Assembly: GCF_900258035.1 (NCBI RefSeq)
Contig: NZ_OGTP01000001.1
Coordinates: 186,001-250,000 of the forward strand
DNA length: 64,000 nucleotides
Reading direction: 5' to 3'
Source: Caballeronia novacaledonica
GTDB lineage: Bacteria > Pseudomonadota > Gammaproteobacteria > Burkholderiales > Burkholderiaceae
The notes under the pieces were generated by a model. It searched no databases. It was not told the DNA's origin and worked only from the letters and a program-made list of their open reading frames with translations. Below, one piece after another: positions 26,124 through 39,656 of the stretch. The translations under genes were made by a program, and so were the position numbers. Within the stretch, counting starts at the first letter, position 1. Each line of letters starts with the position of its first letter.

Positions 26124-27239
26124 TTACGCCGACAGCAGCGAGCCCGTGCGATAAGCCTTCGCGCCCGCGATGCGCGCCACTTCGAGTCCGGCCGTCGCGA
26201 AGCGGGTGATATGCCGCGCGTACATCACGCCCGAAGTCGTGCATTTGAGCGTGGTGACGGTGTCGGTGAGCGGATCGACGATATCCGCGATCGGCTCGCC
26301 CGCTTCGACGAACGCGCCGACTTCCGCGCGGAACACGAGCACGCCCGACGCGGGCGCCACGATCGGCTCGGCGCCCGCGAGCGGCGTCGCGGGATGCTTG
26401 AGCGGCGGCTGCTCCGGCACGGGCGTATCGATCACGCCGCGGTGGATCAGGAAGTTGACGATCGCCTGCGCGTCTTTTTCCGCGAGTTCATAGGACACGT
26501 CGTGCTGGCTGCGCAGCTCGACCGTCACCGAGATGCCGCCGTTTTCGATCGGGAAACGCTCGCCGTAGCGCTGGCGCAGATCCGACCAGCAGAAGCTGTG
26601 GATTTCATCGAACGGATTGCCGACCGAGTTCAGCGCGAGCAGCGACGCCTTCGCGTCGAGATAGCGCGCGAGCGGCTCCACTTCGTTCCAGATTTCCGGG
26701 TTCGTGTAGAGATGTAGCGCGGCGTCGAGATCGCAGTGCAGGTCGAGCACGACATCGGCGTCGAAGGAGAGCTTTTGCAGCGCGAGGCGTTGCGATTCGA
26801 GCTCGGTGTGCGGCGTCTGCTCGTCGAGGGCTTCCTTCATCGCGGCGCGCACCGCGAGCGTGTTGGCGGCGGCGTCCTTGCCTAGGCGCGCTTCGATGCG
26901 CGGCGCGATCAGCGCGGCCAGATCGTAAAAATTCCGGTTGAAGTTGTGGCCGCTGTTGGTCTCGAAGCGGCCCATCAGCGTGCCGTGCAGATGTTGCGAA
27001 AGGCCGATCGGATTCGGCACCGGCACGATCACCACTTCGCCGCGCAGCTTGCCCGCCGCCTCGAATTCGGCGAGCCGACGGCGCAGCCGCCACGCGACCA
27101 GCATGCCGGGCAACTCGTCCGCATGCAGCGAGGACTGAATGTAGATTTTCTGGCCGCCACCGGGGCCGTAATGAAAACTCGTGATGTTGCGGGAAGTGCC
27201 GAGCGTAGGCGAGATCAGGGGATGAGTTCTGGTTTGCAT
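26124..27239 (-). CDS. Succinylglutamate desuccinylase/aspartoacylase-type zinc hydrolase
   Basis: 371 residues from ATG 27239. It is M14-like: the zinc site is H-A-D-E in S-L-H-A-D-E-L-P-G (first His and Glu) with the third ligand in L-D-L-H-C-D, and the likely general base is the Glu of V-T-V-E-L-R-S-Q. The final ~80 residues form a lipoyl-like beta domain (A-P-A-S-G-V-L-V-F, then V-G-A-F-V-E-A-G-E-P-I-A-D-I-V), usual in this subfamily. It probably removes an acyl group from an amino acid. It lies next to, and in the same direction as, an amino-acid binding protein, 220 bases away with a terminator between them. Confidence 0.82.
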   Translation of the reverse strand: MQTRTHPLISPTLGTSRNITSFHYGPGGGQKIYIQSSLHADELPGMLVAWRLRRRLAEFEAAGKLRGEVVIVPVPNPIGLSQHLHGTLMGRFETNSGHNFNRNFYDLAALIAPRIEARLGKDAAANTLAVRAAMKEALDEQTPHTELESQRLALQKLSFDADVVLDLHCDLDAALHLYTNPEIWNEVEPLARYLDAKASLLALNSVGNPFDEIHSFCWSDLRQRYGERFPIENGGISVTVELRSQHDVSYELAEKDAQAIVNFLIHRGVIDTPVPEQPPLKHPATPLAGAEPIVAPASGVLVFRAEVGAFVEAGEPIADIVDPLTDTVTTLKCTTSGVMYARHITRFATAGLEVARIAGAKAYRTGSLLSA

Positions 27240-27395
27240 GTTGGTCGCGCGCACGCGAATGCGCGGGTCTTGCCTCTGGGAATTGCCGGGCGCCGCGGTG
27301 TCTCCGTCCGCAGGCGTCCTACCGGACGTTCGATCTTAGCCGAAATCGGCGCGGCGGCGGTCGAATGCCCGCGCGCGCCGGATTCCCAAAAGGAA

Positions 27396-27429
27396 AACGG
27401 GCTCCGCGCCCTGAAGCGCGGAGCCCGTT
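27396..27429 (-). terminator. Rho-independent terminator after the amino-acid binding protein gene
   Basis: AACGGGCTCCGCG and CGCGGAGCCCGTT form a perfect 13-bp stem around an 8-base loop. On the minus strand it is followed by TTTTCCTTTT. It lies 31 bases beyond the stop codon of the gene at 27460. Confidence 0.88.
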
Positions 27430-27459
27430 CGTCAGTCGGACGGGCGTGAGCCGTGAGGC

Positions 27460-28254
27460 TTAGCCGCCGTACACGTCGAAGTCGAAGTACTTCTTTTCGA
27501 GCTTCTTGTAGGTGCCGTCCTTGATGATGTCGGCGATCGCCTTGTCGATCTTCGTCTTCAGGTCGGTGTCTTCCTTGCGCAGACCGATGCCCGCGCCGTT
27601 GCCGAGCGTCTTCGGATCGTCGATGTTGTTGCCGGCGAAGTCGAAGCCCGCGCCGCGCGGCGTCTTCAGGAAGCCGATTTCCGCCTGCACGGCGTCCTGC
27701 AGCGCGGCGTCGAGGCGGCCCGAGGTCAGGTCGGCATAGACCTGATCCTGGTTCTGGTACGGCGTGACCGTCACGCCCTTCGGCGCCCAGTAGGTCTTGG
27801 CGTAGGTTTCCTGGATCGTGCCTTGTTCGACGCCCACGTTCTTGCCCTTCAGGCTGTCGGCCGTCGGCAGGATGTTGCTGCCTTTCTTCGCGACGAGGCG
27901 CGTCGGCGTGTTGAAGAGCTTGCTCGAGAAGGCGATCTGCTCGGCGCGTTGCGGCGTCATCGACATCGACGAGAGCACGCCGTCGAACTTCTTCGCCTTG
28001 AGGGCGGGAATCATGCCGTCGAAATCGTTCTCGACCCACACGCACTTCGCTTTCAGACGCGAGCAGATTTCATTGCCGAGATCGATGTCGAAACCGACCA
28101 GCTTGCCGTCGGAACCCTTCGATTCGAACGGAGGATAGCTTGCGTCGACGCCGAAACGGATCGTCGAATAGTCCTTCGCCAGCGCCGGCGTGACGGCGGT
28201 GAGCGACGTGGCGGCGAGGAGGGACATCGTCAGTGCCGCGAGCAGTTTCTTCAC
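27460..28254 (-). CDS. Amino-acid ABC transporter binding protein (HisJ/ArgT family)
   Basis: 264 residues with a Sec signal peptide (1-26, ending A-L-A). The family signature is complete: F-G-V-D-A-S-Y-P-P-F-E-S-K, then G-F-D-I-D-L-G-N-E-I-C near 55 and the K-F-D-G-V-L-S-S-M-S-M-T-P-Q-R stretch. The strongly HisJ/LAO-like pattern suggests histidine or the basic amino acids lysine, arginine and ornithine. No permease or ATPase gene lies next to it, so it must use a transporter encoded elsewhere. Confidence 0.88.
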   Translation of the reverse strand: MKKLLAALTMSLLAATSLTAVTPALAKDYSTIRFGVDASYPPFESKGSDGKLVGFDIDLGNEICSRLKAKCVWVENDFDGMIPALKAKKFDGVLSSMSMTPQRAEQIAFSSKLFNTPTRLVAKKGSNILPTADSLKGKNVGVEQGTIQETYAKTYWAPKGVTVTPYQNQDQVYADLTSGRLDAALQDAVQAEIGFLKTPRGAGFDFAGNNIDDPKTLGNGAGIGLRKEDTDLKTKIDKAIADIIKDGTYKKLEKKYFDFDVYGG

Positions 28255-28447
28255 TGTTTTAACTCCAAAGGGTGGTCAGTTCAGCCCGAAAGGTCTCGTA
28301 TCCGGGCGTCCGGCGCGTCGATGGGCGCCGGAACATGGGCATTCCGCGGATCGTGTCCGCTCAGAATCGGCAGAAGGTTACCAAGCCAAAATAGTTCGGG
28401 AGCTAGTAAAAGCCCCGATAGCCGCGGCTTTAGAGACTTTCCTCGTT

Positions 28448-30783
<2,336 letters not shown>

Positions 30784-30869
30784 GCGAAAAACGGCGCGCG
30801 ATGCTGCGAGTCAGCGTCCCGTATGCCAGAATCCGCAGGACGTACCCAATCGGCGGCCAATATTCGAAT

Positions 30870-31766
30870 ATGTCCGATACGCTCAACACAGTCGAAGCAG
30901 ATCATGCGATGCGCAACTGGACGTACCGGTCGTCGGGGAAGATTCCGATCGGTTCGGATCTGCACAAGCGAATGTTCTGCGAGATGCTGCTGACGACGCA
31001 CAATCCGTACAAGCCCGCCGTCATCGACTGGCCGAAGCTCGATCCCGCTGCGTTGAAGCGCGTGACTTCGCTGCCGATCTGGGATATCGCCGTGCAGACC
31101 GAAGGGCGCGCGTCGATTCGCGTCGCAACCTACGCGGCCACCGTCGCGGACGCGCAACTGCGGGAAGCCTTGCGCATGAACGGCGGCGAAGAGGCGCGCC
31201 ACAAGCTCGTGCTGTCGAAGCTGGTCGAGGCGTACGGCATCGCGCTCGCGCCGGAGCCGGCGTATCCCGCGCCCGCCGATCCGCTGCGCGCTTGGATGCT
31301 GACCGGCTACAGCGAGTGCATCGACAGTTTCTTCGCGTTCGGGCTGTTCGAGGCGGCGCGGCAATCGGGATACTTCCCTGAGGCGCTCGTCGAGACCTTC
31401 GAGCCGGTCATTCAGGAGGAAGCGCGCCACATTCTGTTCTTCGCGAACTGGGTCGCGTGGTATCGGCGCAGCCTGCCGTGGTATCGCAAGCCGTGGTTTC
31501 TGGCGAAGACCGCAAGCGTCTGGTTTTCGCTGGTTCGCGACCGCATCTCGCTCGCGCGCGGTTTCGACAACAGCGGCGCCGCGCAGGACGTGAACTTTCC
31601 GGCGAATGTCGGCGATTCGGTGGCGAGCGATGTATCGGCGCGCTCGCTGATCCAACTCTGTCTCACCGAAAACGACCGCCGCATGGGCGGTTACGACGCG
31701 CGGCTGCTGCGCCCGGTCACCGTGCCGAAGCTCGCGCGCTTCGCGCTGCGCTTCATAAAGAAGTAG
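30870..31766 (+). CDS. Ferritin-like diiron protein, unknown substrate
   Basis: 298 residues from ATG 30870. Two E-x-x-H motifs are visible (E-E-A-R-H-K at about 107-112 and E-E-A-R-H-I at about 172-177), plus Glu residues in V-Q-T-E-G-R and Y-S-E-C-I-D. Together these supply the six ligands of a ferritin-like diiron centre in a four-helix bundle. The C-terminal third is basic and may attach to membranes (W-F-S-L-V-R-D-R). Function could be hydroxylation, deformylation or oxygen activation; I cannot tell which. Its 3' end overlaps the convergent TetR gene by 14 bases. Confidence 0.72.
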   Translation: MSDTLNTVEADHAMRNWTYRSSGKIPIGSDLHKRMFCEMLLTTHNPYKPAVIDWPKLDPAALKRVTSLPIWDIAVQTEGRASIRVATYAATVADAQLREALRMNGGEEARHKLVLSKLVEAYGIALAPEPAYPAPADPLRAWMLTGYSECIDSFFAFGLFEAARQSGYFPEALVETFEPVIQEEARHILFFANWVAWYRRSLPWYRKPWFLAKTASVWFSLVRDRISLARGFDNSGAAQDVNFPANVGDSVASDVSARSLIQLCLTENDRRMGGYDARLLRPVTVPKLARFALRFIKK

Positions 31767-32487
31767 GTTTCGCGCGCGCGGCGCTCGCTTCGAAGCGCCG
31801 CGATGCCTCCTCCACGTCTTGCCGGAACTGCGCGAGCGCCGCCAGTTGGGCATTCGGCGGCTGCAGCGCCGTCCACAATACTTCCACCAGTTCGTTCGCC
31901 GTCGTCTCGATCTGAGTCTGACTCAGACGGCGCTTCGCGAGCGTCGCGTCCCACAGCACGTGCTCCATCGGGCCGAATACGAGCGAGCGCAACAGGCGCA
32001 GCGGCATGTCGCCGCGCACGTGGCCGAGCGTCTGGCCGCGTGCAAGCACGTCCATCAGCGGCGCGGTGTAACGGCGCTGCAATTCCGTCAGCGTGTCCGA
32101 GAGATCGTGCTGCTTGCTGCGGCCTTCCGACAGCACGAGCGCGCACAGCCCCGTGCCGTTCATCAGCATGAGCCGCATGTGCGTCCGGACGATGAACGCG
32201 AACTGCTGGCGCACCGAGCCGTCGCGCGGCAGGCCGCTTTCGAAGGCGTCGATGATCTCGTCGTACCAATCGGCGATCACGCGCGCGCACAACTCGCGCT
32301 TGCCGCTGAAATAGCTGAACACGGTGGCTTCCGAGATGCCCGCGCGCTGCGCGATCTCGGCGCTCGTGGCGGCGTCGTAGCCTTTCTCGGCGAAGACGTC
32401 GCGGCCCGCCTGGAGAATGTCCTTCACGCGCTGCTGCGATTTGACGCCCGCCGGCGTGCGGCGGCTGGTGCTGGATTGCGTGGACAT
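31753..32487 (-). CDS. liuQ: TetR-family regulator of leucine catabolism (LiuQ-like)
   Basis: 244 residues from Met 32487. The TetR head is V-K-D-I-L-Q-A-G-R-D-V-F-A-E-K-G-Y-D, then T-S-A-E-I-A-Q-R-A-G-I-S and T-V-F-S-Y-F-S-G-K-R-E-L. It is divergent from ivd, with two copies of a 13-bp palindrome between them. Comparative genomics has described a TetR-type regulator, LiuQ, for branched-chain amino acid catabolism in betaproteobacteria in place of the MerR-type LiuR. Position and family fit, but orthology is not proven here; a fatty-acid regulator such as FadP is possible. Confidence 0.65.
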   Translation of the reverse strand: MSTQSSTSRRTPAGVKSQQRVKDILQAGRDVFAEKGYDAATSAEIAQRAGISEATVFSYFSGKRELCARVIADWYDEIIDAFESGLPRDGSVRQQFAFIVRTHMRLMLMNGTGLCALVLSEGRSKQHDLSDTLTELQRRYTAPLMDVLARGQTLGHVRGDMPLRLLRSLVFGPMEHVLWDATLAKRRLSQTQIETTANELVEVLWTALQPPNAQLAALAQFRQDVEEASRRFEASAARAKPTSL

Positions 32488-32512
32488 GACGGAAATGCGT
32501 CGGAAATAAATG

Positions 32513-32525
32513 TGAGCATAGCTCA
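32513..32525. promoter_or_regulatory. Operator copy 1, regulator-proximal
   Basis: TGAGC-ATA-GCTCA, a perfect 13-bp palindrome 26 bases upstream of the TetR start codon. Together with 32592-32604 it gives the consensus GTGAGY-RWA-RCTCAA. Confidence 0.65.
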
Positions 32526-32591
32526 AAAACCTATTGACTGCTAGCCGATTTGAGCGTGAAATTGCCCCATCCCGTGGTTTGCAGCCCTGTG

Positions 32592-32604
32592 TGAGTGAAA
32601 CTCA
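32592..32604. promoter_or_regulatory. Operator copy 2, ivd-proximal
   Basis: TGAGT-GAA-ACTCA, a perfect 13-bp palindrome 46 bases upstream of the ivd start codon. It has the same architecture and flanks (G before, AA after) as copy 1, 79 bases away centre to centre. Confidence 0.65.
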
Positions 32605-32649
32605 AATTTCAGGGCGCGCCGAAAACATCGCATCTGGAGGAGACGACTC

Positions 32650-33831
32650 ATGAGCAACGTACCCGGACTGAATTTCGCGTTGGGCGAAGAAATCGACATG
32701 CTGCGCGACTCGCTCGCCAATTTCGCGGCGAAGGAAATCGCGCCGCGCGCGGGCGAAATCGACCATAGCGACCAGTTTCCTATGGATCTCTGGAAGAAGT
32801 TCGGCGATCTCGGCGTGCTCGGCATGACCGTCTCCGAGGAATACGGCGGCGCGAACATGGGCTACACCGCGCACATGGTCGCAATGGAAGAGATTTCGCG
32901 GGCGTCGGCGTCGGTCGGGCTGTCGTATGGCGCGCATTCGAATCTGTGCGTCAACCAGATTCATCGCAACGGCACGGAAGGGCAAAAGCGGAAGTATCTG
33001 CCGAAGCTGGTCTCCGGCGAGCATATCGGCGCACTCGCGATGAGCGAGCCGAACGCGGGGTCGGACGTCGTCAGCATGAAGCTGCGCGCCCAGGAAAAAG
33101 GCGACCATTACGTGCTCAACGGCACGAAGATGTGGATCACCAACGGCCCGGACTGCGACACGCTCGTCGTCTACGCGAAGACGGACATCGAAGCCGGTCC
33201 GCGCGGCATCACGGCGTTCATCGTCGAGAAGGGCATGAAGGGCTTTTCCGTCGCGCAGAAGCTCGACAAGCTCGGCATGCGCGGCTCGCATACCGGCGAA
33301 CTGGTGTTCGAGAACGTCGAAGTGCCGAAGGAAAACATCCTCGGCCAGTTGAACGGCGGCACGAAGGTGCTGATGAGCGGGCTCGACTACGAACGCGCGG
33401 TGCTCGCGGGAGGCCCGACCGGCATCATGCTCGCGTGCATGGACGCGGTCGTGCCGTATATCCACGACCGCAAGCAGTTCGGCCAGGCGATCGGCGAATT
33501 CCAGCTCATTCAGGGCAAGGTCGCCGACATGTACTCGACGCTGCAAGCCTGCCGCGCGTATCTGTACGCGGTCGGCCGCCAGCTCGACACGCTCGGCTCG
33601 GGTCACGTGCGCCAGGTGCGCAAGGACTGCGCGGGCGTCATTCTCTACACCGCGGAGAAGGCCACGTGGATGGCCGGCGAAGCGATTCAGGTGCTCGGCG
33701 GCAACGGCTACATCAACGAATATCCGGTCGGCCGGCTGTGGCGCGATGCGAAGCTCTATGAAATCGGCGCGGGCACGAGCGAAATCCGCCGCATGCTGAT
33801 CGGCCGCGAACTGTTCGCCGAGACGGCTTGA
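32650..33831 (+). CDS. liuA: Isovaleryl-CoA dehydrogenase
   Basis: 393 residues, full acyl-CoA dehydrogenase length, with a GGAGG site at 32636-32640. FAD- and substrate-binding blocks are [10 protein letters not shown] (130-139) and W-I-T-N-G (162-166). The catalytic base is Glu248 in [12 protein letters not shown]. Its placement in the alpha-G helix region, not near residue 370, is the special feature of isovaleryl-CoA dehydrogenases. It oxidises isovaleryl-CoA to 3-methylcrotonyl-CoA in leucine breakdown and passes electrons to ETF. It is the first gene of the liuA-liuB-liuD operon. Confidence 0.94.
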   Translation: MSNVPGLNFALGEEIDMLRDSLANFAAKEIAPRAGEIDHSDQFPMDLWKKFGDLGVLGMTVSEEYGGANMGYTAHMVAMEEISRASASVGLSYGAHSNLCVNQIHRNGTEGQKRKYLPKLVSGEHIGALAMSEPNAGSDVVSMKLRAQEKGDHYVLNGTKMWITNGPDCDTLVVYAKTDIEAGPRGITAFIVEKGMKGFSVAQKLDKLGMRGSHTGELVFENVEVPKENILGQLNGGTKVLMSGLDYERAVLAGGPTGIMLACMDAVVPYIHDRKQFGQAIGEFQLIQGKVADMYSTLQACRAYLYAVGRQLDTLGSGHVRQVRKDCAGVILYTAEKATWMAGEAIQVLGGNGYINEYPVGRLWRDAKLYEIGAGTSEIRRMLIGRELFAETA

Positions 33832-33841
33832 GGCGCGCGTC

Positions 33842-35449
33842 ATGACGATCATCGAATCGAAACTGAATCCGCGCGGCGAGGAATTCCGCACGAACGCGGC
33901 CGCGCTCGAAGCGCTCGTCGCGGACCTCAAGGAGAAAGTCGCGAAGATCGCGGAAGGCGGCGGACAGGCGGCGCGCGACCGGCACGTGTCGCGCAACAAG
34001 CTGCTGCCGCGCGACCGCATCGCGCAACTGCTCGATCCGGGCACGCCGTTTCTCGAACTGTCGCAACTCGCCGCGTACGGCATGTATAACGACGACGCGC
34101 CCGGCGCGGGCATCATCACGGGCATCGGCCGCATTGCGGGGCAGGAGTGCGTCGTCGTGTGCAACGACGCGACCGTGAAGGGCGGCACGTATTATCCCGT
34201 CACGGTGAAGAAGCATTTGCGCGCGCAGGAAATCGCGGAGCAGAACCGTCTGCCGTGCGTGTATCTCGTCGATTCCGGCGGCGCGAACCTGCCGAATCAG
34301 GACGACGTGTTCCCCGACCGCGATCACTTCGGCCGCATCTTCTACAACCAGGCGAACATGTCGGCGCAGGGCATCGCGCAGATCGCCGTGGTGATGGGCT
34401 CGTGCACGGCCGGCGGCGCGTATGTGCCCGCGATGAGCGACGAGTCGATCATCGTCAAGAATCAGGGCACGATTTTTCTGGGCGGCCCGCCCCTGGTGAA
34501 AGCCGCGACGGGCGAAGAAGTCAGCGCCGAAGACCTCGGCGGCGGCGACGTGCATACGCGTCTTTCCGGCGTCGCCGATCATCTCGCGCAGAACGATGCG
34601 CATGCGCTCGGCATCGCGCGCAGCATCGTCGGCAATCTGAATCGCGTGAAGACGCCGACGCTCGCCTTGAAAGAACCGCTGCCGCCGCGCCACGACCTGC
34701 AAAGCGTCTACGGCGTGATTCCCGTCGATACGCGCAAGCCCTTCGACGTGCGCGAAGTGATCGCGCGCATCGTCGACGATTCCGCGTTCGACGAATTCAA
34801 GGCGCGCTACGGCACGACGCTCGTCTGCGGCTTCGCGCATATCTGGGGGCATCCGGTCGGCATCGTCGCGAACAACGGCATTCTCTTCAGCGAATCGGCA
34901 TTGAAGGGGGCGCATTTCATCGAACTGTGCGCGCAACGCAAGATTCCGCTCGTGTTCCTGCAGAACATCACGGGCTTCATGGTCGGCCGGAAGTACGAGA
35001 ACGAAGGCATCGCGCGCAATGGCGCGAAGATGGTGACGGCGGTGGCCACGGCGAAGGTGCCGAAGTTCACGGTGATCATCGGCGGCTCGTTCGGCGCGGG
35101 CAATTACGGCATGTGCGGCCGCGCGTATTCGCCGCGTTTCCTGTGGATGTGGCCGAACGCGCGCATCTCGGTGATGGGCGGCGAGCAGGCCGCGTCCGTG
35201 CTCGCGACCGTGCGGCGCGACGGCATCGAGAAGAAAGGCGGTGCGTGGAGCGCGGAAGAAGAGGAAGCGTTCAAGGCGCCGATCCGCGATCAGTACGAAG
35301 CGCAAGGGCATCCGTACTACGCGAGCGCGCGTCTGTGGGACGACGGCGTGATCGATCCCGCGCAGACACGCGACGTGCTGGGCCTCGGCCTCGCCGCGAC
35401 GATGAACGCACCTATCGAAGAAACGCGCTTCGGCGTGTTCCGGATGTAA
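33842..35449 (+). CDS. liuB: 3-Methylcrotonyl-CoA carboxylase, carboxyltransferase (beta) subunit
   Basis: 535 residues, ten bases after liuA. Crotonase-like carboxyltransferase halves are visible. [15 protein letters not shown] and [12 protein letters not shown] belong to the N half. [20 protein letters not shown] and the [10 protein letters not shown] stretch belong to the C half, all characteristic of MCC-beta. It transfers CO2 from biotin to 3-methylcrotonyl-CoA, giving 3-methylglutaconyl-CoA. Confidence 0.94.
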   Translation: MTIIESKLNPRGEEFRTNAAALEALVADLKEKVAKIAEGGGQAARDRHVSRNKLLPRDRIAQLLDPGTPFLELSQLAAYGMYNDDAPGAGIITGIGRIAGQECVVVCNDATVKGGTYYPVTVKKHLRAQEIAEQNRLPCVYLVDSGGANLPNQDDVFPDRDHFGRIFYNQANMSAQGIAQIAVVMGSCTAGGAYVPAMSDESIIVKNQGTIFLGGPPLVKAATGEEVSAEDLGGGDVHTRLSGVADHLAQNDAHALGIARSIVGNLNRVKTPTLALKEPLPPRHDLQSVYGVIPVDTRKPFDVREVIARIVDDSAFDEFKARYGTTLVCGFAHIWGHPVGIVANNGILFSESALKGAHFIELCAQRKIPLVFLQNITGFMVGRKYENEGIARNGAKMVTAVATAKVPKFTVIIGGSFGAGNYGMCGRAYSPRFLWMWPNARISVMGGEQAASVLATVRRDGIEKKGGAWSAEEEEAFKAPIRDQYEAQGHPYYASARLWDDGVIDPAQTRDVLGLGLAATMNAPIEETRFGVFRM

Positions 35450-35459
35450 CGGGAAAGCC

Positions 35460-37452
<1,993 letters not shown>

Positions 37453-37463
<11 letters not shown>

Positions 37464-37980
37464 CCTTCGCGGGCGTGCCGAGCAGCGTCTCTTCGCTCTC
37501 GGCGCGCACCAGAATCTCCACACGGCGATTCAGCGCGCGCCCTTGCGCCGTGTCGTTGCTGGCGATGGGCCGCAGCCACGCCATGCCTTTCGTCGCGATA
37601 CGCTCGGCGGGCACGCCGCGCGCGATCAGCGCCCGCCCCACCGCCTGAGCGCGCGCCTCCGAAAGCGTGCGGTTATAGGCCAGCGTGCCCTGATTGTCCG
37701 TGTGGCCTTCGATCAGAATCGGCCGCATGCTGCGCTTCAGCACCGTAGCGGCGCGGTCGAGCATCGGCGAATAGCCCGCGCGAATGGCGGATTCGTCGGT
37801 ATCGAAAAGCGGCGCTTCCGGCAGCCGTATCTCCACGCCGCCTTTGACCGGCAACATGGTGATGCCGGTTTGCGCGTTCAACTGATCTTCCTTCGACCGG
37901 TTGAGGCCCGCGGAACATCCGGCGAACAGCATGAGCGACAAGCATGCGCCAGCCGTTGCGCGCGAGGCGATTTCCTTCAT
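37453..37980 (-). CDS. OmpA-family lipoprotein, peptidoglycan-associated
   Basis: 175 residues. ATG 37980 is chosen over TTG 37986 because AGGAAA lies a suitable distance upstream. The signal peptide ends in a lipobox (L-F-A-G-C), so the mature Cys is lipidated and the protein anchored in a membrane. The OmpA/Pal domain (about 60-160) has I-L-I-E-G-H-T-D-N-Q-G and L-S-E-A-R-A-Q-A-V, then N-R-R-V-E-I, the diaminopimelate-binding signature. It tethers an envelope layer to peptidoglycan. Its function beyond that is unknown. Confidence 0.88.
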
Positions 37981-38158
37981 TTGCAAGTTTCCTGCGTCGA
38001 TGCCGAATCTCGATTATAGGGAGCGCGAAACGCGTCTTTTGTAAATTAAGTTGCATGACTGTGCGCATCGAGTGGAATGATTCGTGCGTGTTCACGATGC
38101 TGGCGAGCGATTCATCTTTCGCCGACAATCGCACATCACGACGAAGGACCACTCATTC

Positions 38159-39247
38159 ATGCCGATCCAACCGCGCAACGGCCCGACACCGGACGCCTCC
38201 GAGCGCATCCGCAAGATGCAGCGCACGGCGTCGGCGGTGCTCTATTCGGTGCTCGTGCTGGTCGCGATCTATACCGCGCGCGCATTCATTCCGGCGGTCG
38301 TCTGGGCGGGCGTGATCTCGATCGCACTATGGCCCGCATTCGGCTGGCTCGAACGGCGACCGGTCTTCAAACACCATCACAACGTGCTCGCGGTCCTGCT
38401 GACGGCGGCGATCGGCCTGCTGTTCGTCGTGCCGTTCTTGATCGTCGCGGCGCAGACGGCGAACGAAGCGCGCGACATGCTGCGCTGGTTCCACGAGGTG
38501 TTGCGCACCGGCATTCCGATGCCCGCGTTCATCGAGCATCTGCCGATGGGTTCGCAGCAGGTCGGGCGCTGGTGGCAGGAGAATCTGGCGACGCCGCTCG
38601 AAGCATCGCCTGCGGTGAAGAACCTGCACAGCGCGACCGTCGTCGCGATGACGCGGCACCTCGGCGGGCGCGTGCTGCACGGAATCGTCGTCTTCGGCTT
38701 CATGCTGATGACGCTCTTCTTCGTGTTTCTGGCCGGCTCGAAGTTAGGCGAACAACTGCTCGCGGGTTCGCGCCGCGCGTTCGGTCCGGATGGCGCCGCG
38801 CTCGTGCGGCGCATGGCCGAATCGGTGCGCAGCACGGTGGTCGGACTCGTCGTCGTCGGGCTGGGAGAGGGCGCGCTGCTCGGGATCGCCTATGCCGTGA
38901 CGGGCGTGCCGCACGCCACGTTGCTCGGCATGCTGACCGCCATCGCGGCGATGCTGCCGTTCTGCGCGCCGATCGTGTTTCTCGGTTCGGCGCTATGGCT
39001 GCTTGCACAAGGCTCGATGATCGCGGCGGCATGCGTCGCCGTGTTCGGGATGATCGTCGTGTTCGTGGCCGAGCACTTCGTGAGGCCGGTGCTGATCGGC
39101 GGATCGGCGCGGCTGCCGTTCCTGCTCGTGCTGTTCGGCATTCTCGGCGGCGCGGAGACGTTCGGGTTGATCGGGCTTTTCATCGGCCCGGCGCTGATGA
39201 CGATTCTCGTCGTGCTGTGGACCGATTACGTCATCGAGCGCAGCTAG
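38159..39247 (+). CDS. AI-2E family transporter (YdiK/PerM type)
   Basis: 362 residues from ATG 38159; the upstream open frame lacks a ribosome site, while AAGGA lies at 38143-38147. About eight membrane stretches are present. The hydrophilic segment after helix 2-3 (about 100-150), the V-V-V-G-L-G-E-G-A-L-L-G block and the terminal G-L-F-I-G-P-A-L-M-T motif mark the family. Members export or exchange small molecules or ions; despite the name, autoinducer-2 transport is shown for few. Confidence 0.85.
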   Translation: MPIQPRNGPTPDASERIRKMQRTASAVLYSVLVLVAIYTARAFIPAVVWAGVISIALWPAFGWLERRPVFKHHHNVLAVLLTAAIGLLFVVPFLIVAAQTANEARDMLRWFHEVLRTGIPMPAFIEHLPMGSQQVGRWWQENLATPLEASPAVKNLHSATVVAMTRHLGGRVLHGIVVFGFMLMTLFFVFLAGSKLGEQLLAGSRRAFGPDGAALVRRMAESVRSTVVGLVVVGLGEGALLGIAYAVTGVPHATLLGMLTAIAAMLPFCAPIVFLGSALWLLAQGSMIAAACVAVFGMIVVFVAEHFVRPVLIGGSARLPFLLVLFGILGGAETFGLIGLFIGPALMTILVVLWTDYVIERS

Positions 39248-39262
39248 CGATTCAGCCGAGAA

Positions 39263-39568
39263 TCACCCGCGTTCCTGCACGCAGACCCACGGCGAGAGGA
39301 CGACCGCCCACAATTCCGGATCGCGCGCGGCGAGATCGGCGGCCGTCTCCCCCTGCATGCGTTCGATCAGCCCGGCGGAGAGCCATTGCGTGACCTGTTG
39401 CGTGTCATCGGTGGCGAGGCTTTCCGCGACGCTCACGAGATCGAGATCGCCCTTCACCCAGATGAGCTTGCCCTGCGCGAAGAAGCGCTCCAGTTCGGAC
39501 CAGCCGATCTGGGCGGTTTCACCGAGGAGCTTGACGTAGAGCGGGCTGGGCGTGGGAGCGTCGGACAT
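39263..39568 (-). CDS. DUF2288 family protein
   Basis: 101 residues from Met 39568. The body, L-Y-V-K-L-L-G-E-T-A-Q-I-G-W-S-E-L-E-R-F, then G-K-L-I-W-V-K-G-D-L-D-L-V and L-A-T-D-D, matches the DUF2288 pattern. No function is known for the family. It is tryptophan-rich and slightly acidic. It sits between a permease gene and the pca operon with its own start. Confidence 0.8.
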   Translation of the reverse strand: MSDAPTPSPLYVKLLGETAQIGWSELERFFAQGKLIWVKGDLDLVSVAESLATDDTQQVTQWLSAGLIERMQGETAADLAARDPELWAVVLSPWVCVQERG

Positions 39569-39590
39569 GGGAGAAAGCGGAGAAAAGACC

Positions 39591-39629
39591 AAAGGCGTCC
39601 GACACTATAGCGCAGTGCCGGACGCCTTT
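39591..39629 (-). terminator. Terminator downstream of pcaG
   Basis: AAAGGCGTCCG and CGGACGCCTTT form a perfect 11-bp stem around a 17-base loop. On the minus strand it continues into GGTCTTTT. It lies 28 bases after the pcaG stop and close upstream of the DUF2288 gene. Confidence 0.72.
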
Positions 39630-39656
39630 CGTTTGAAGCAACTGCCGCGAGAAACT

